DNA of 64,000 nucleotides from contig NZ_JAQOUE010000001.1 of assembly GCF_032191465.1 (NCBI RefSeq), positions 992,001 through 1,056,000 of the forward strand, given 5' to 3'. Origin of the DNA: Candidatus Nitronereus thalassa (GTDB lineage Bacteria; Nitrospirota; Nitrospiria; Nitrospirales; UBA8639). Below, piece after piece: positions 35,052-44,653 of this stretch. A model generated the notes under the pieces. It saw only the letters and a list, made by a program, of their open reading frames with translations, made no database searches and was not told the DNA's origin. Position numbers and translations under genes: made by a program. Each line of letters begins with the position of its first letter. The stretch's first letter is position 1.

Positions 35052-36881
35052 CTACTCGACTGTAACGCTTTTGGCAAGATTGCGTGGTTTGTCGACATCG
35101 ATGTCGCGCAAGACGGCAATGTGGTAAGCCAACAACTGAAGAGCCACGGTAAACGGGATAGGCGACAGCAAGGCATGGGCACTCGGAATCGTAAAGACGA
35201 AATCGGCTAACGCCCCAAGTTCCCGTTCACCTTCACTGACAAAGGCAATGACTGGGGCGCTACGGGCTTTGACTTCCATCAGATTATTGACGGTTTTATC
35301 ATATAACCGGTCACGCGGGGCCAAGACGACCACCGGCATCTCCTCATCAATCAATGCAATCGGGCCATGCTTCATTTCACCCGCCGCATACCCTTCGGCA
35401 TGAATATAAGAAATTTCCTTAAGTTTTAACGCGCCTTCCAGTGCGATAGGATAATTAATACCTCGACCCAAATAGAGAAAATTGCGGTGTTGGTAGAACC
35501 GTTTCGCCATGGAAAGAATTTCCGCTTCTCTTTTGATGACATGTTCGACTTGAGCGGGCAGCGTCATGAATTGGTCCAACCACCATCGCCCATCGTCCAT
35601 ACTCAATACTTGCCGCACTCGTCCAATATGCAAGGCCAAAAGGTATAAGGCAATAACTTGCCCTGTGAAGGCCTTGGTTGAGGCCACGCTAATTTCAGGA
35701 CCACATCGGGTGTAAATCACTCCATTGGACTCACGAGCCAAGGTACTACCCACAACATTCACGATGGACAACACTCGGGCCCCTAATCGTTTGGCTTCCC
35801 GGGCTGCCGCCAAGGTATCGGCCGTTTCGCCAGACTGTGAGATGGCGATGAATAAATCGCCTTCCTGCACCATCGGTTCTCGGTAGCGAAACTCGGAGCC
35901 AATGTCCACCTGAACGGGTTTACGAATGAGCTCTTCGAATAAATATTTTCCCACGAGCCCCGCATGCCATGATGTTCCGCAGGCCACGATCCAAATCCGC
36001 TTGGCGTTGTACAGTTCTTCGGAAGTCATGGATAAATCTGGCAAATCTGCCTCCCCGGAATCATAGCTAAATCGACCGCTCAGTGTATCTAGAATGACTT
36101 GGGGCTGTTCATGGATTTCCTTGAGCATGAAGTGGGGATAGCCCCCTTTTTCTGCTGCATCGGCATTCCAATTGACCAACACGGTTTCTCGATTGGCGAG
36201 ACGGCCTTCGGCTCCAGTAATTTCCACGCCTAAAGGCGTAAGTACGCCAATATCACCATCTTCCAAATAAATGACTTCCCTTGTGTGGGTCAGTAATGGG
36301 GTAACATCAGAGGCCAGATAGGATGCTTTTTCACCTGTTCCAATGACCAAGGGACATCCCGATCTGGCAGCCACAAGGGTTTCTGGCTCGGTCATGCATA
36401 ATCCTGCTATCGCATAACTGCCGTGGAGCTCTCGAATGGTAGATCGGAAAGCATGCTGCAAGGAACGACCGTCTTTCATATGGAAGGCTAGGAAGTGGGC
36501 AATTACCTCGGTATCGGTTTCGGATTCAAAATGGTACCCCTCTGCCTGCAACCGTTGCCGAAGGGTCAAATAATTTTCAATGATGCCGTTATGGACAATG
36601 ACCACATTGCCAGAACGATGAGGGTGTGCATTTTGCTCAGAGGGTTTTCCGTGAGTGGCCCATCGGGTATGGCCAATACCCACATTCCCAATGAGGTGTT
36701 CTTTCTCCAAGGACTTTTCAAGGTTGATTAGTTTCCCAACACTTCGCCGGACTTCGATTTGCCCATGCCGCAACACGGCGATTCCCGCGGAATCATAACC
36801 CCGATATTCCAGCCGCTTTAGTCCATCAACCAGCACAGACGTGGCGTTTTGATCTCCAATATATCCGATAATTCCACACAT
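35052..36881 (-). CDS. glmS: Glutamine-fructose-6-phosphate aminotransferase
   Basis: The protein has 609 residues. It makes glucosamine-6-phosphate from fructose-6-phosphate and glutamine. The catalytic Cys2 follows Met (MCGIIGYIG), then LEYRGYDSAGIAV. The C-terminal half has two SIS domains (ISQSGETADTLAAAREAKR, SVASTKAFTGQV) and ends DKPRNLAKSVTVE, the family terminus. It follows glmU by 84 bases. No glmS ribozyme was recognised upstream. Confidence 0.95.
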   Translation of the reverse strand: MCGIIGYIGDQNATSVLVDGLKRLEYRGYDSAGIAVLRHGQIEVRRSVGKLINLEKSLEKEHLIGNVGIGHTRWATHGKPSEQNAHPHRSGNVVIVHNGIIENYLTLRQRLQAEGYHFESETDTEVIAHFLAFHMKDGRSLQHAFRSTIRELHGSYAIAGLCMTEPETLVAARSGCPLVIGTGEKASYLASDVTPLLTHTREVIYLEDGDIGVLTPLGVEITGAEGRLANRETVLVNWNADAAEKGGYPHFMLKEIHEQPQVILDTLSGRFSYDSGEADLPDLSMTSEELYNAKRIWIVACGTSWHAGLVGKYLFEELIRKPVQVDIGSEFRYREPMVQEGDLFIAISQSGETADTLAAAREAKRLGARVLSIVNVVGSTLARESNGVIYTRCGPEISVASTKAFTGQVIALYLLALHIGRVRQVLSMDDGRWWLDQFMTLPAQVEHVIKREAEILSMAKRFYQHRNFLYLGRGINYPIALEGALKLKEISYIHAEGYAAGEMKHGPIALIDEEMPVVVLAPRDRLYDKTVNNLMEVKARSAPVIAFVSEGERELGALADFVFTIPSAHALLSPIPFTVALQLLAYHIAVLRDIDVDKPRNLAKSVTVE

Positions 36882-36965
36882 AATAGTTTAAGTGTCCAAG
36901 TTCACTGCATATTTCGGAAGATTCATCAAAAATCTAAAGCAACTGCCACCAATCACAGGTGGTTT

Positions 36966-38456
36966 TTATTGAGTCTTCTTTGTGGGAGGCTTGGAAGTTC
37001 GCTTAGGGGATGGTGATGACGTTTTTTTAGTAACACTTGCTTTGTCTGTTGCATACATGGCACGACGGCGGGCCGCCCATCCCTCACGATTCACTTGCTC
37101 AGACCGTGAGAGGGCCAACGCCTCAGCGGGAACATCTTTGGTCACGGTCGCTCCTGCCCCCACAACGGCACCCTTCCCAATGGTTACCGGGGCAACTAAA
37201 CTGGAATCACTCCCAATAAATACCCCATCTTCAATGACTGTTCGCTCCTTTTTGTATCCATCATAGTTGCAGGTAATCGTCCCGGCTCCAATGTTGACAT
37301 TTTTTCCAATGGTGGCATCACCTAAATATGAAAGATGATTGGCTTTTGATCCCTCACCCAATTCTACATTTTTTAATTCAACAAAATTCCCAACCTTGGC
37401 TTTACTCCGAACGGTGGCCCCTGGCCGAAGCCGTGCAAACGGACCAATGGTCGCCCCTTGTTCCACCAGGGCGCCCTCAAGAATTGAACTGTCCTCAATA
37501 ATGACCCTGTCTCCAATCACACTATTCGAGACGCGCGAATGGGAACGAATCACCGATTCACATCCAATTTTGCTGTTACCTTCGATCGTCACACCTGGAT
37601 ACAACACTGTGTCTTGACCAATTTCAACATTGTCATCGATGAGGGTCGTGTTGGGATCAATCATGGTCACCCCAGCCTCCAACAATTGCGAACGAATCCG
37701 CTGACGCATGACCTGCTCCACAAACGACAAATGTTCCCGGCTATTCACCCCAAAGCATTCAGCCGAATCCATGGTTTTCATTCCACTCACGCGGAGCCCT
37801 TGGGACACTGCTATACCAATGATATCCGTAAGATAGTACTCTCCTTGGGCATTGTTGGGCTTCAATTTCTCTAGAGCCTTAAACAAAAAATCGGTACTGA
37901 CTACATAGGTCCCAACATTGACTTCTTGGTTAGTCCTTTCTTCCGGTGAGGCATCTTTATCTTCAACAACTTTGACCACTAGCCCCTCGGCTCGGCGCAT
38001 CACCCGCCCATAGCCTTGAGGATCGGTCAACTCTGTGGTGAGAATGGTCACAACGGCTTGGGTATCCCGATGATGGGCAAGAAGCCGTTCTACGGTCGCC
38101 TTGGTTAACAAAGGCGTATCCCCATTGAGGATCAGACATAACTCCGCCGCCGATTTCCCTTTGGGCATGAGCACCGATTTCGCCTGTTGGACCGCATGGC
38201 CAGTGCCCAATTGCTTCGATTGGAAGGCAATATCCAGAGGATCGAGAGTTTTTTTCTCTTGTTCAAGGTAGGCTTTCACCTGATCGCCTTGATGACCCAC
38301 AACCACCACGACACTCCCATCGGACACCTGTCGCGCCAAGGAGGCCATATACCACACCATGGGCCGCCCGGCCACAGGGTGTAAGACTTTGGCTTTCTTA
38401 GACCGCATTCGCTTTCCCAAGCCAGCGGCCATGACAATGGCAGAGATTCGTTTCAT
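36966..38456 (-). CDS. glmU: Bifunctional GlmU
   Basis: The protein has 496 residues. The N-terminal uridyltransferase (SAIVMAAGLGKRMRSKKAKV, LNGDTPLLT) and C-terminal left-handed beta-helix acetyltransferase (VGNFVELKNVELGEGSKANH, GAGTITCNYDGYKK) turn glucosamine-1-phosphate into UDP-GlcNAc. The last 30 or so residues form a basic Ser/Lys/Pro tail (SVTKKTSSPSPKRTSKPPTK) that goes beyond the E. coli length; it may be disordered. UDP-GlcNAc feeds the sugar genes from 43270 on. Confidence 0.95.
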   Translation of the reverse strand: MKRISAIVMAAGLGKRMRSKKAKVLHPVAGRPMVWYMASLARQVSDGSVVVVVGHQGDQVKAYLEQEKKTLDPLDIAFQSKQLGTGHAVQQAKSVLMPKGKSAAELCLILNGDTPLLTKATVERLLAHHRDTQAVVTILTTELTDPQGYGRVMRRAEGLVVKVVEDKDASPEERTNQEVNVGTYVVSTDFLFKALEKLKPNNAQGEYYLTDIIGIAVSQGLRVSGMKTMDSAECFGVNSREHLSFVEQVMRQRIRSQLLEAGVTMIDPNTTLIDDNVEIGQDTVLYPGVTIEGNSKIGCESVIRSHSRVSNSVIGDRVIIEDSSILEGALVEQGATIGPFARLRPGATVRSKAKVGNFVELKNVELGEGSKANHLSYLGDATIGKNVNIGAGTITCNYDGYKKERTVIEDGVFIGSDSSLVAPVTIGKGAVVGAGATVTKDVPAEALALSRSEQVNREGWAARRRAMYATDKASVTKKTSSPSPKRTSKPPTKKTQ

Positions 38457-38502
38457 TTGGAATTTTGCTACCAGAGGTGGTGAAAAACAGATCGGTTTCT
38501 CA

Positions 38503-39174
38503 TTACCCAGTCTTTACCCCCACTCGTTCACCAGAAACTGGGTGCCCCTTTTCCGGAGCAATTGTTGGCACGCCCATGGTTTTTCCGGAGGAATAGAGCC
38601 CCCCGGATACGATCAGTTTCATGGCTTCTTCCACACTCATATCCACTGATTCAACTTCCCGCTCCGGCACCAGCAGAAAGTATCCAGATGTAGGATTCGG
38701 GGAGGTTGGCACATAAACATGCACAAGCGGTTCGGGGGCCAATTTCTGGACCTCGTCTCGGGTTTCCCCTGTGACAAAAGCCAAGACATAATTGCCATCT
38801 TTGGGAAATTGAATCATCACGACTTTATTGTATTTTTCACGTTGTTTGAAGGATAGAATATCCATCATGGATTTCAGTGTCGCATAGATGCCACGAACAA
38901 TCGGGACTCGATCGAGAATCTCCTCCCAACGTTTGACGAGACGCCCCCCAAGAAAATTGGTGGCCATCATTCCGGCGAGGAATATTAAAAGAACTAAGGT
39001 CAGGATCCCTAGCCCGGGCACGTAGTAATCCTCTGTCACGATATCCGCCAGCATATTGCCTAGTATGCTGTCTACCGTGACAAACAAGGTCTTCAGTACA
39101 AGGACCGTTCCCCAAATCGGGGTAATGACCAGCAACCCGGTTAAAAAATACCGTTTAATCGTGACGCTAAACAT
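38503..39174 (-). CDS. DUF502 membrane protein
   Basis: The protein has 223 residues. Two helices (RYFLTGLLVITPIWGTVLVL about 8-27, GILTLVLLIFLAGMMATNFLG about 56-76) are followed by a conserved soluble part with DRVPIVRGIYATLKSMMDIL, VHVYVPTSPNPTSGYFLLVP and a C-terminal MKLIVSGG. This is the DUF502 arrangement. Function in bacteria is unknown (a plant relative, COV1, affects vascular patterning). It lies upstream of glmU, 46 bases apart, so a common transcript is possible. Confidence 0.85.
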   Translation of the reverse strand: MFSVTIKRYFLTGLLVITPIWGTVLVLKTLFVTVDSILGNMLADIVTEDYYVPGLGILTLVLLIFLAGMMATNFLGGRLVKRWEEILDRVPIVRGIYATLKSMMDILSFKQREKYNKVVMIQFPKDGNYVLAFVTGETRDEVQKLAPEPLVHVYVPTSPNPTSGYFLLVPEREVESVDMSVEEAMKLIVSGGLYSSGKTMGVPTIAPEKGHPVSGERVGVKTG

Positions 39175-39267
39175 TTAAAGCTACACCTACAGCCATTCTC
39201 GCATGTTACAAGCAAGAACAAATTGCTTCAAGCCTTTTTCTTGAGATTTTCAACAACTTAGATTACG

Positions 39268-39996
39268 ATGCCCTCCGTGAACAGCCGGGTGAAGAAGGGA
39301 CGCACATCGAAGCCATCACCCATCCGACATGGGGGGCTGTTTATCTCTTTTGAAGGAATTGAGGGGAGCGGAAAGTCCACGCAATGCCAGGTCTTAGCCC
39401 AATTTCTTAAAGACTCCGGATTCCGTGTAATAGAAACCCGTGAACCTGGAGGTACCTCGATTGCCGAACATATTCGAGACCTTTTTCTTCAGACTAAAAC
39501 TACCCCCGGAGAGTCGTTGACTCCTGAGACTGAGGCGTCCCTCGTATTTGCCGCCAGGAGCCAACATGTGGCCTCTCTTCTTCTACCCGCGCTCCAGAAT
39601 GGTGAGGTGGTGTTGTGCGATCGTTTTTCCGACTCCACCCTGGCATACCAAGGGTATGGCCGTGGCCTGAACATTTCCAAGCTCCAGGGGTATAACCGTT
39701 TCATCACTCAGGGGTTGACTCCCGACATGACGTTTTTGTTTGATCTTCCTGTACAACAAGGACTAGCTCGGCGACGAAAAGGCCCCAATCAAAATCGAAT
39801 TGACCAGGAAGCCCTGGCCTTTCATGCTCGTGTAAGAAATGGATTTTTAGAGCTTGCTCGGAAATATCCCCGGCGAATTACCATTATCAATGCTCATCGT
39901 TCGGCGACAGCCATTTCTCATCAAATTCAGACATTGATGGAGCCGGTACTCAAACGACGTTTAAGGAATAACAAATTTCAAAATTCACCTAGATGA
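39268..39996 (+). CDS. tmk: Thymidylate kinase
   Basis: The protein has 242 residues. The P-loop FEGIEGSGKSTQ is at about residues 29-40, the dTMP segment ETREPGGTSIAEHIR and DR(F/Y)-type motif CDRFSDSTLAYQGYGRG follow, and the LID is ARRRKGPNQNRID. It phosphorylates dTMP to dTDP. The first 25 residues are basic and unusual; a later non-ATG start is possible. Genes for the same DNA-replication set (holB) follow on the strand. Confidence 0.92.
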   Translation: MPSVNSRVKKGRTSKPSPIRHGGLFISFEGIEGSGKSTQCQVLAQFLKDSGFRVIETREPGGTSIAEHIRDLFLQTKTTPGESLTPETEASLVFAARSQHVASLLLPALQNGEVVLCDRFSDSTLAYQGYGRGLNISKLQGYNRFITQGLTPDMTFLFDLPVQQGLARRRKGPNQNRIDQEALAFHARVRNGFLELARKYPRRITIINAHRSATAISHQIQTLMEPVLKRRLRNNKFQNSPR

Positions 39997-40034
39997 ACGG
40001 GAAACCTACAGATGACCTTACACCATTGAATACT

Positions 40035-40098
40035 GTAGCTGCGCCATCTCATGGCGCCTCTGCCATGCATGGGAGGCAGCATGAGATGCTGCAGCTAC
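40035..40098. repeat. 64-bp hairpin (REP-like) between tmk and holB
   Basis: GTAGCTGCGCCATCTCATGG at the left end and its inverted counterpart GCATGAGATGCTGCAGCTAC at the right end pair over about 24 bases. The differences in one arm are partly matched in the other (GCGCC region against GCTGC region), as in a dispersed stem-loop repeat. No T-run follows, so it is not a simple terminator. Confidence 0.6.
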
Positions 40099-40149
40099 CA
40101 GGGATTTCTTCAATGTTCACACCAAAAATCTTGAAAGAGAAATATCGCT

Positions 40150-41166
40150 ATGCCTTTTGCTGATGTGATAGGGCACGAAGGGCCCAAACGAAAACTTCGC
40201 ACAGCGTTAGCCAACGAAACGATTGGCCATGCATATCTCTTTGTTGGAGAAGATGGTGTGGGCAAACAGCTCATGGCCATACGATTTTCGCAAGCGCTCT
40301 GTTGCGAATTACCTCCGGCTACCGGCCAGTCTGATTCTTGCGGACAATGCCGCGCCTGTGTGCAGATCGCCTCAGAAAGCTATCCAGATTTCTTGATGAT
40401 TCGCCCGGAAGAGGATAAAGCCAATCCCCAGATAAAAATTGATCAAATTCGCGAAGTCGAACGGCACATGATGTACCGGCCTTTGTTCAGTTCACGAAAA
40501 ATCTGCGTCATCAATGATGCCGACCGCCTGACATCCAGCGCCGCTAATGCTTTTCTCAAAACCCTTGAGGATCCACCGGAGCACTGCCTATTTATATTGG
40601 TCACGAGTCATCCCATGAAATTACTGGCCACGGTGCGCTCTCGCTGCCTAACCCTTCGATTTTTTCCGGCATCCTCTTCTCAAGTTCAAGGAGCACTCGC
40701 TCTCAAGCAAGCCGCACCGGAAGATGATGCCAAATTTCTTTCCCAGGTGTCGGGAAATCGTATTGGGGTCGCGTTACAAGCAGAGGTCGCTCAGGTTCGA
40801 GAACATTATCTTCAATTTTTTGAACTCTGCCGCGATCACACCTTGGCTAGCACGACCGAGGTCTTGAACCTAGCCGAACAATTTTCAAAATCCGGGCCCT
40901 GCTCAGACATGGTGGTCTGGCTTTCCTATGGTTTGCGAGATCTCCTGTTGGCCAGCATTGGGGCTCCCGAACGGTTATGGCTGCATCACTCACAACGAGC
41001 TCGGATACAACAACTGATTGAGGACATCGCCCCTGACGAGTTATTCGATTTATGTGATGCCCTGTATTCCTTAGAGCAAGCGCCAAACAGAAATCTCAAT
41101 TCACAACTCGTACTCGAAAATTTTCTGATTCGCTTCCAACAGGTCATTCATCGCCATGCGGCCTGA
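40150..41166 (+). CDS. holB: DNA polymerase III delta-prime subunit
   Basis: The protein has 338 residues. N-terminal AAA+ clamp-loader domain: GHAYLFVGEDGVGKQLMAI in the Walker A place (Ser/Thr after Lys is Gln, so nucleotide binding may be weak, as often in delta-prime), zinc cysteines CC-x10-C-x2-C-x2-C (CCELP, SCGQCRAC) and the SRC-like motif VRSRCLTLRFF. It loads the sliding clamp onto DNA. The next gene, metG, starts 35 bases later. Confidence 0.92.
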   Translation: MPFADVIGHEGPKRKLRTALANETIGHAYLFVGEDGVGKQLMAIRFSQALCCELPPATGQSDSCGQCRACVQIASESYPDFLMIRPEEDKANPQIKIDQIREVERHMMYRPLFSSRKICVINDADRLTSSAANAFLKTLEDPPEHCLFILVTSHPMKLLATVRSRCLTLRFFPASSSQVQGALALKQAAPEDDAKFLSQVSGNRIGVALQAEVAQVREHYLQFFELCRDHTLASTTEVLNLAEQFSKSGPCSDMVVWLSYGLRDLLLASIGAPERLWLHHSQRARIQQLIEDIAPDELFDLCDALYSLEQAPNRNLNSQLVLENFLIRFQQVIHRHAA

Positions 41167-41200
41167 GCCACACCTTTCCCGTTGAGCCTTCGATCACACC

Positions 41201-43207
41201 ATGAGTGACACGTTTTACATCACCACACCCATTTATTACGTAAACGACGTTCCACATATTGGACATGCGTATACGACCATTGCCGCTGATGTTCTGGCAC
41301 GATACCACCGCCTACGCGGCCATGATGTCTTTTTCCTGGCTGGCCTCGATGAACATGGGCAAAAAGTTCAGCAGGCCGCGGCCAAAGCTGGAATATCACC
41401 GCAAGCACATTGCGATCGCCTCACCCCACAATTTCAAAATTTGTGGAAGAAACTGGACATTTCGAATGACGGCTTTATTCGCACGACTGACGCTTCCCAT
41501 CAAACCGTGGTCCAACGATTTTTACAACAACTCTTCGACCAGCAATTGATTTATCGCGCTGAGTATACCGGCTGGTATTGCACCTTTGATGAACGGTTTT
41601 GGACTGAAAAAGATGTGGAAGGTGGTCTTTGCCCTGACTGCCATCGTCCGGTCGAACAACTGAGCGAAAGTAATTACTTTTTCAAGATGAGCCAATACCA
41701 ACAACGGCTGCTGGAACATATTGATGCCAATCCCAATTTTATCCGACCAGAGTCTCGCCGGAATGAAGTGCTGGGATTTTTGCAGAAGCCCCTCGAAGAT
41801 CTGTCGATTTCCCGACCAAAGTCTCGACTGTCTTGGGGTATTGAACTGCCGTTTGATAACGACTATGTGACCTATGTGTGGTTTGACGCCTTAGTCAATT
41901 ATGTGTCGGGGTTAGAGTACTTGCCAACCACCCCGGCGATGGATCGCTTTTGGCCAGCCTCAGTTCACCTCGTCGGCAAGGACATTTTGACAACTCACGC
42001 CGTCTACTGGTCGACCATGCTCATGGCATTGGACCTTCCCTTACCTCAAACAATTTTCGCCCATGGCTGGTGGACCGTTGAAGGAGAAAAGATGTCGAAA
42101 AGTCGTGGAAACGTCATTGACCCCTACGCCATGGTCGATACATTTGGCGTGGACGCTTTTCGATACTTCGTCTTACGTGAAGTGCCCTTTGGTCAAGATG
42201 GTGATTTTTCAGTTGAATCGTTTTGTGGTCGCGTGAATAGTGATTTGGCGAACGGGATCGGAAATTTGTTAAGTCGAACGGTGACCCTCATTCAACGATC
42301 TTACGAGGGGAAGATTCCAGCTTCTGATTCTACTGAGACCACCGACTTCGATTCCGAACTTCAAGCCACTGCCGAAGCGCTGATCCGAGACAAGCTTCCC
42401 CTCCACCTCAGACCAGACCGGTTGGAATTTAACCGGGCCCTCGAATCGATTTGGGGACTGGTCCAATTGGGCAATCAATACATCGACAAAACTGCACCCT
42501 GGGTTCTCGCGAAAGATCTTGAGAAGAGGAATCGTCTAAACACGGTCTTATATCATGCTGCGGAAACGTTACGTTATCTCTCTATGGCCGTCTACCCCTT
42601 CATGCCGAAAACCGCCGAGGACATGTCCAGCCAATTGGGACTTCAGATTGATTTTTCTATCCCAGTCCTTGCCTCCACCCTAAGATGGGGCGCCACGGCA
42701 CCCGGGGCTGCAGTCCAAAAAGGTCCATCCTTATTCCCCCGTATTGACCCCGCAGTCATTGCCAAACAAGGAGTCACCGTGAGTACTGAATCGACAGCAC
42801 CATCATTGCCAAAAGATACAGGGCACACCTCAAATATTCCTGCTTCTTCAGAAAGCACTTCGACTTCTCCAAACATAGGACCACAAATCACAATCGAGGA
42901 CTTCCAAAAAATTCAATTGAAGGTCGCGAAGGTCCTCAGTGCCGAAAGAGTTCCAAAGTCTAACAAGCTCCTGAAGCTCCAAGTAGATCTTGGGGCCGAA
43001 CAACGCCAGATTGTCGCTGGCATTGGGAAAAAATATGCCCCCGAAGATGTGATCGGCAAATCCATTGTGGTCGTGGCAAACCTCCAGCCTGCAAAACTCA
43101 TGGGCGTGGAATCGCAAGGAATGGTATTAGCAGCCGGCGGGAAAGAAGTTTTGGGATTGGTGACGATTGGAGAGAACGACATTGAACCTGGAACGCAGGT
43201 CAGGTAG
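41201..43207 (+). CDS. metG: Methionyl-tRNA synthetase
   Basis: The protein has 668 residues. The HIGH motif (HIGHAYTTIAADVLARYH) and KMSKS (KMSKSRGNVIDPYA) of class I synthetases are intact. Zinc ligands are in FDERFWTEKDVEGGLCPDCH. A Ser/Thr/Pro linker (about 525-565) joins a C-terminal EMAP/Trbp111-type tRNA-binding domain (KVAKVLSAERVPKSNKLLKL, QIVAGI, VVVANLQPAKLMGVESQGM). It charges tRNA(Met) with methionine. Confidence 0.95.
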   Translation: MSDTFYITTPIYYVNDVPHIGHAYTTIAADVLARYHRLRGHDVFFLAGLDEHGQKVQQAAAKAGISPQAHCDRLTPQFQNLWKKLDISNDGFIRTTDASHQTVVQRFLQQLFDQQLIYRAEYTGWYCTFDERFWTEKDVEGGLCPDCHRPVEQLSESNYFFKMSQYQQRLLEHIDANPNFIRPESRRNEVLGFLQKPLEDLSISRPKSRLSWGIELPFDNDYVTYVWFDALVNYVSGLEYLPTTPAMDRFWPASVHLVGKDILTTHAVYWSTMLMALDLPLPQTIFAHGWWTVEGEKMSKSRGNVIDPYAMVDTFGVDAFRYFVLREVPFGQDGDFSVESFCGRVNSDLANGIGNLLSRTVTLIQRSYEGKIPASDSTETTDFDSELQATAEALIRDKLPLHLRPDRLEFNRALESIWGLVQLGNQYIDKTAPWVLAKDLEKRNRLNTVLYHAAETLRYLSMAVYPFMPKTAEDMSSQLGLQIDFSIPVLASTLRWGATAPGAAVQKGPSLFPRIDPAVIAKQGVTVSTESTAPSLPKDTGHTSNIPASSESTSTSPNIGPQITIEDFQKIQLKVAKVLSAERVPKSNKLLKLQVDLGAEQRQIVAGIGKKYAPEDVIGKSIVVVANLQPAKLMGVESQGMVLAAGGKEVLGLVTIGENDIEPGTQVR

Positions 43208-43269
43208 GTTTCTGAATTTCTAGTACCAAACGCAAAACCATAAGAGAACTTATTGCAGAGGACAAGAGC

Positions 43270-44571
43270 ATGTCGCTATTAGAAAAAATTACCGACCGCT
43301 CGGCGGTAATAGGAATTGTGGGGCTTGGGTATGTTGGCCTACCTCTGGCGGTGCTCCAAACCAAAACTGGGTATCGCGTGATTGGAATTGATGAAAACCC
43401 TCAAAAAGTCGACCAGGTCAACAAAGGTAAAAGTTATATCGGCGATGTATCAGATAAGGATCTCGCTCAAGCCGTTGGGTCGAAACGTTTCTCAGCTTCC
43501 ACCGATCTTGAGCTCATCGCCAAATGTGATGTGGTTCTCATTTGTGTTCCAACTCCCTTGACCCTAAACAAAGAGCCAGATATTCGCGCCATTGTTAAAG
43601 TCACTAAAGCCATTGCCCAGCATGCCCACCCTAACATGCTGGTAGTATTGGAGAGCACTTCCTATCCGGGAACTACCGAAGAGGTGATTTTGCCGAAGTT
43701 GACCAAAAAGGGACTAAAGGTTGGAATCAATCTTTATGTGGCGTTTTCTCCAGAGCGGGTCGACCCTGGGAATTCCACTTTCCAAACGCAAAATACCTTT
43801 AAATTGGTCGGAGGGGTAACCCCGGCCTGTTGTGAGATTGCAAAAACATTCTATGAGCAATCCATTGTCAAAATTTTCCCTACGACCTCAACCCGAGTTG
43901 CCGAGATGACCAAGGTATTTGAAAACGTTTTTCGTTCCGTCAATATTGCCTTGGTGAACGAACTCGCTGTTCTTTGCGATAGGATGGGCATTAATGTGTT
44001 TGAGGTTATTGATGCTGCCGCCACAAAAAATTTCGGCTTTATGCCGTTTTACCCAGGGCCGGGTGTCGGAGGGCATTGCATCCCATTAGATCCTTATTAC
44101 TTGGCCTGGAAATCCAAAGAATACGACCTGCACACACGTTTTATTGAGTTGGCTGGGGAGATCAACGAGGGTATGCCTTACTTCGTGGTGACAAAGCTTC
44201 AACGGATTCTAAACCAAAGAAAGAAATGTTTGAATGGAGCATCGATCCTTGTCTTGGGTGTAACCTATAAGGCCGACACTGGAGACCCCAGACAATCGCC
44301 AGCAACCAAAGTCATGGAATTATTACAAGACGAAGGAGCCAAACTTTCCTATGTCGACCCCTTTGCTCAACGAATAACATTGGGGAACGTAGAATATAGC
44401 ACAAAGAAAATCACCCCTACCTTGTTCGACGAATGTGATTGCGCCCTCATTCTTACCGCACATTCTTGCTTTGATTACGACATGATCATTAAACAAGCCC
44501 CTCTGGTCTTTGATACACGAAATGGAACTCGGCATAATAAGAATGAGGCAAAGAACGTTATTCTTCTTTAG
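43270..44571 (+). CDS. Nucleotide-sugar 6-dehydrogenase (UDP-GlcNAc dehydrogenase, WbpA type)
   Basis: The protein has 433 residues. Rossmann motif GIVGLGYVGLPLAV, catalytic region AFSPERVDPGN, and the GGHCIPLDPYYLAWK segment with the active Cys are typical of the UDP-GlcNAc/UDP-ManNAc 6-dehydrogenase group. It would convert a UDP-N-acetylhexosamine to its uronic acid. Substrate choice (GlcNAc or ManNAc) cannot be read with certainty. AGAGGAC upstream of ATG supports the start. It opens the polysaccharide locus. Confidence 0.88.
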   Translation: MSLLEKITDRSAVIGIVGLGYVGLPLAVLQTKTGYRVIGIDENPQKVDQVNKGKSYIGDVSDKDLAQAVGSKRFSASTDLELIAKCDVVLICVPTPLTLNKEPDIRAIVKVTKAIAQHAHPNMLVVLESTSYPGTTEEVILPKLTKKGLKVGINLYVAFSPERVDPGNSTFQTQNTFKLVGGVTPACCEIAKTFYEQSIVKIFPTTSTRVAEMTKVFENVFRSVNIALVNELAVLCDRMGINVFEVIDAAATKNFGFMPFYPGPGVGGHCIPLDPYYLAWKSKEYDLHTRFIELAGEINEGMPYFVVTKLQRILNQRKKCLNGASILVLGVTYKADTGDPRQSPATKVMELLQDEGAKLSYVDPFAQRITLGNVEYSTKKITPTLFDECDCALILTAHSCFDYDMIIKQAPLVFDTRNGTRHNKNEAKNVILL

Positions 44572-44653
44572 CGTATTCCATCAGAAATCCCTTATCATCT
44601 CCCAATTCTGCGTTTTAAGGATTCATAGCCGGATCCAAACCAAGGTTATCCAG

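Noticed and set aside
36882-36965. Possible glmS ribozyme upstream of glmS
   Set aside because: The gap is only 84 bases and has no sequence or paired structure like the ribozyme core that I could recognise.
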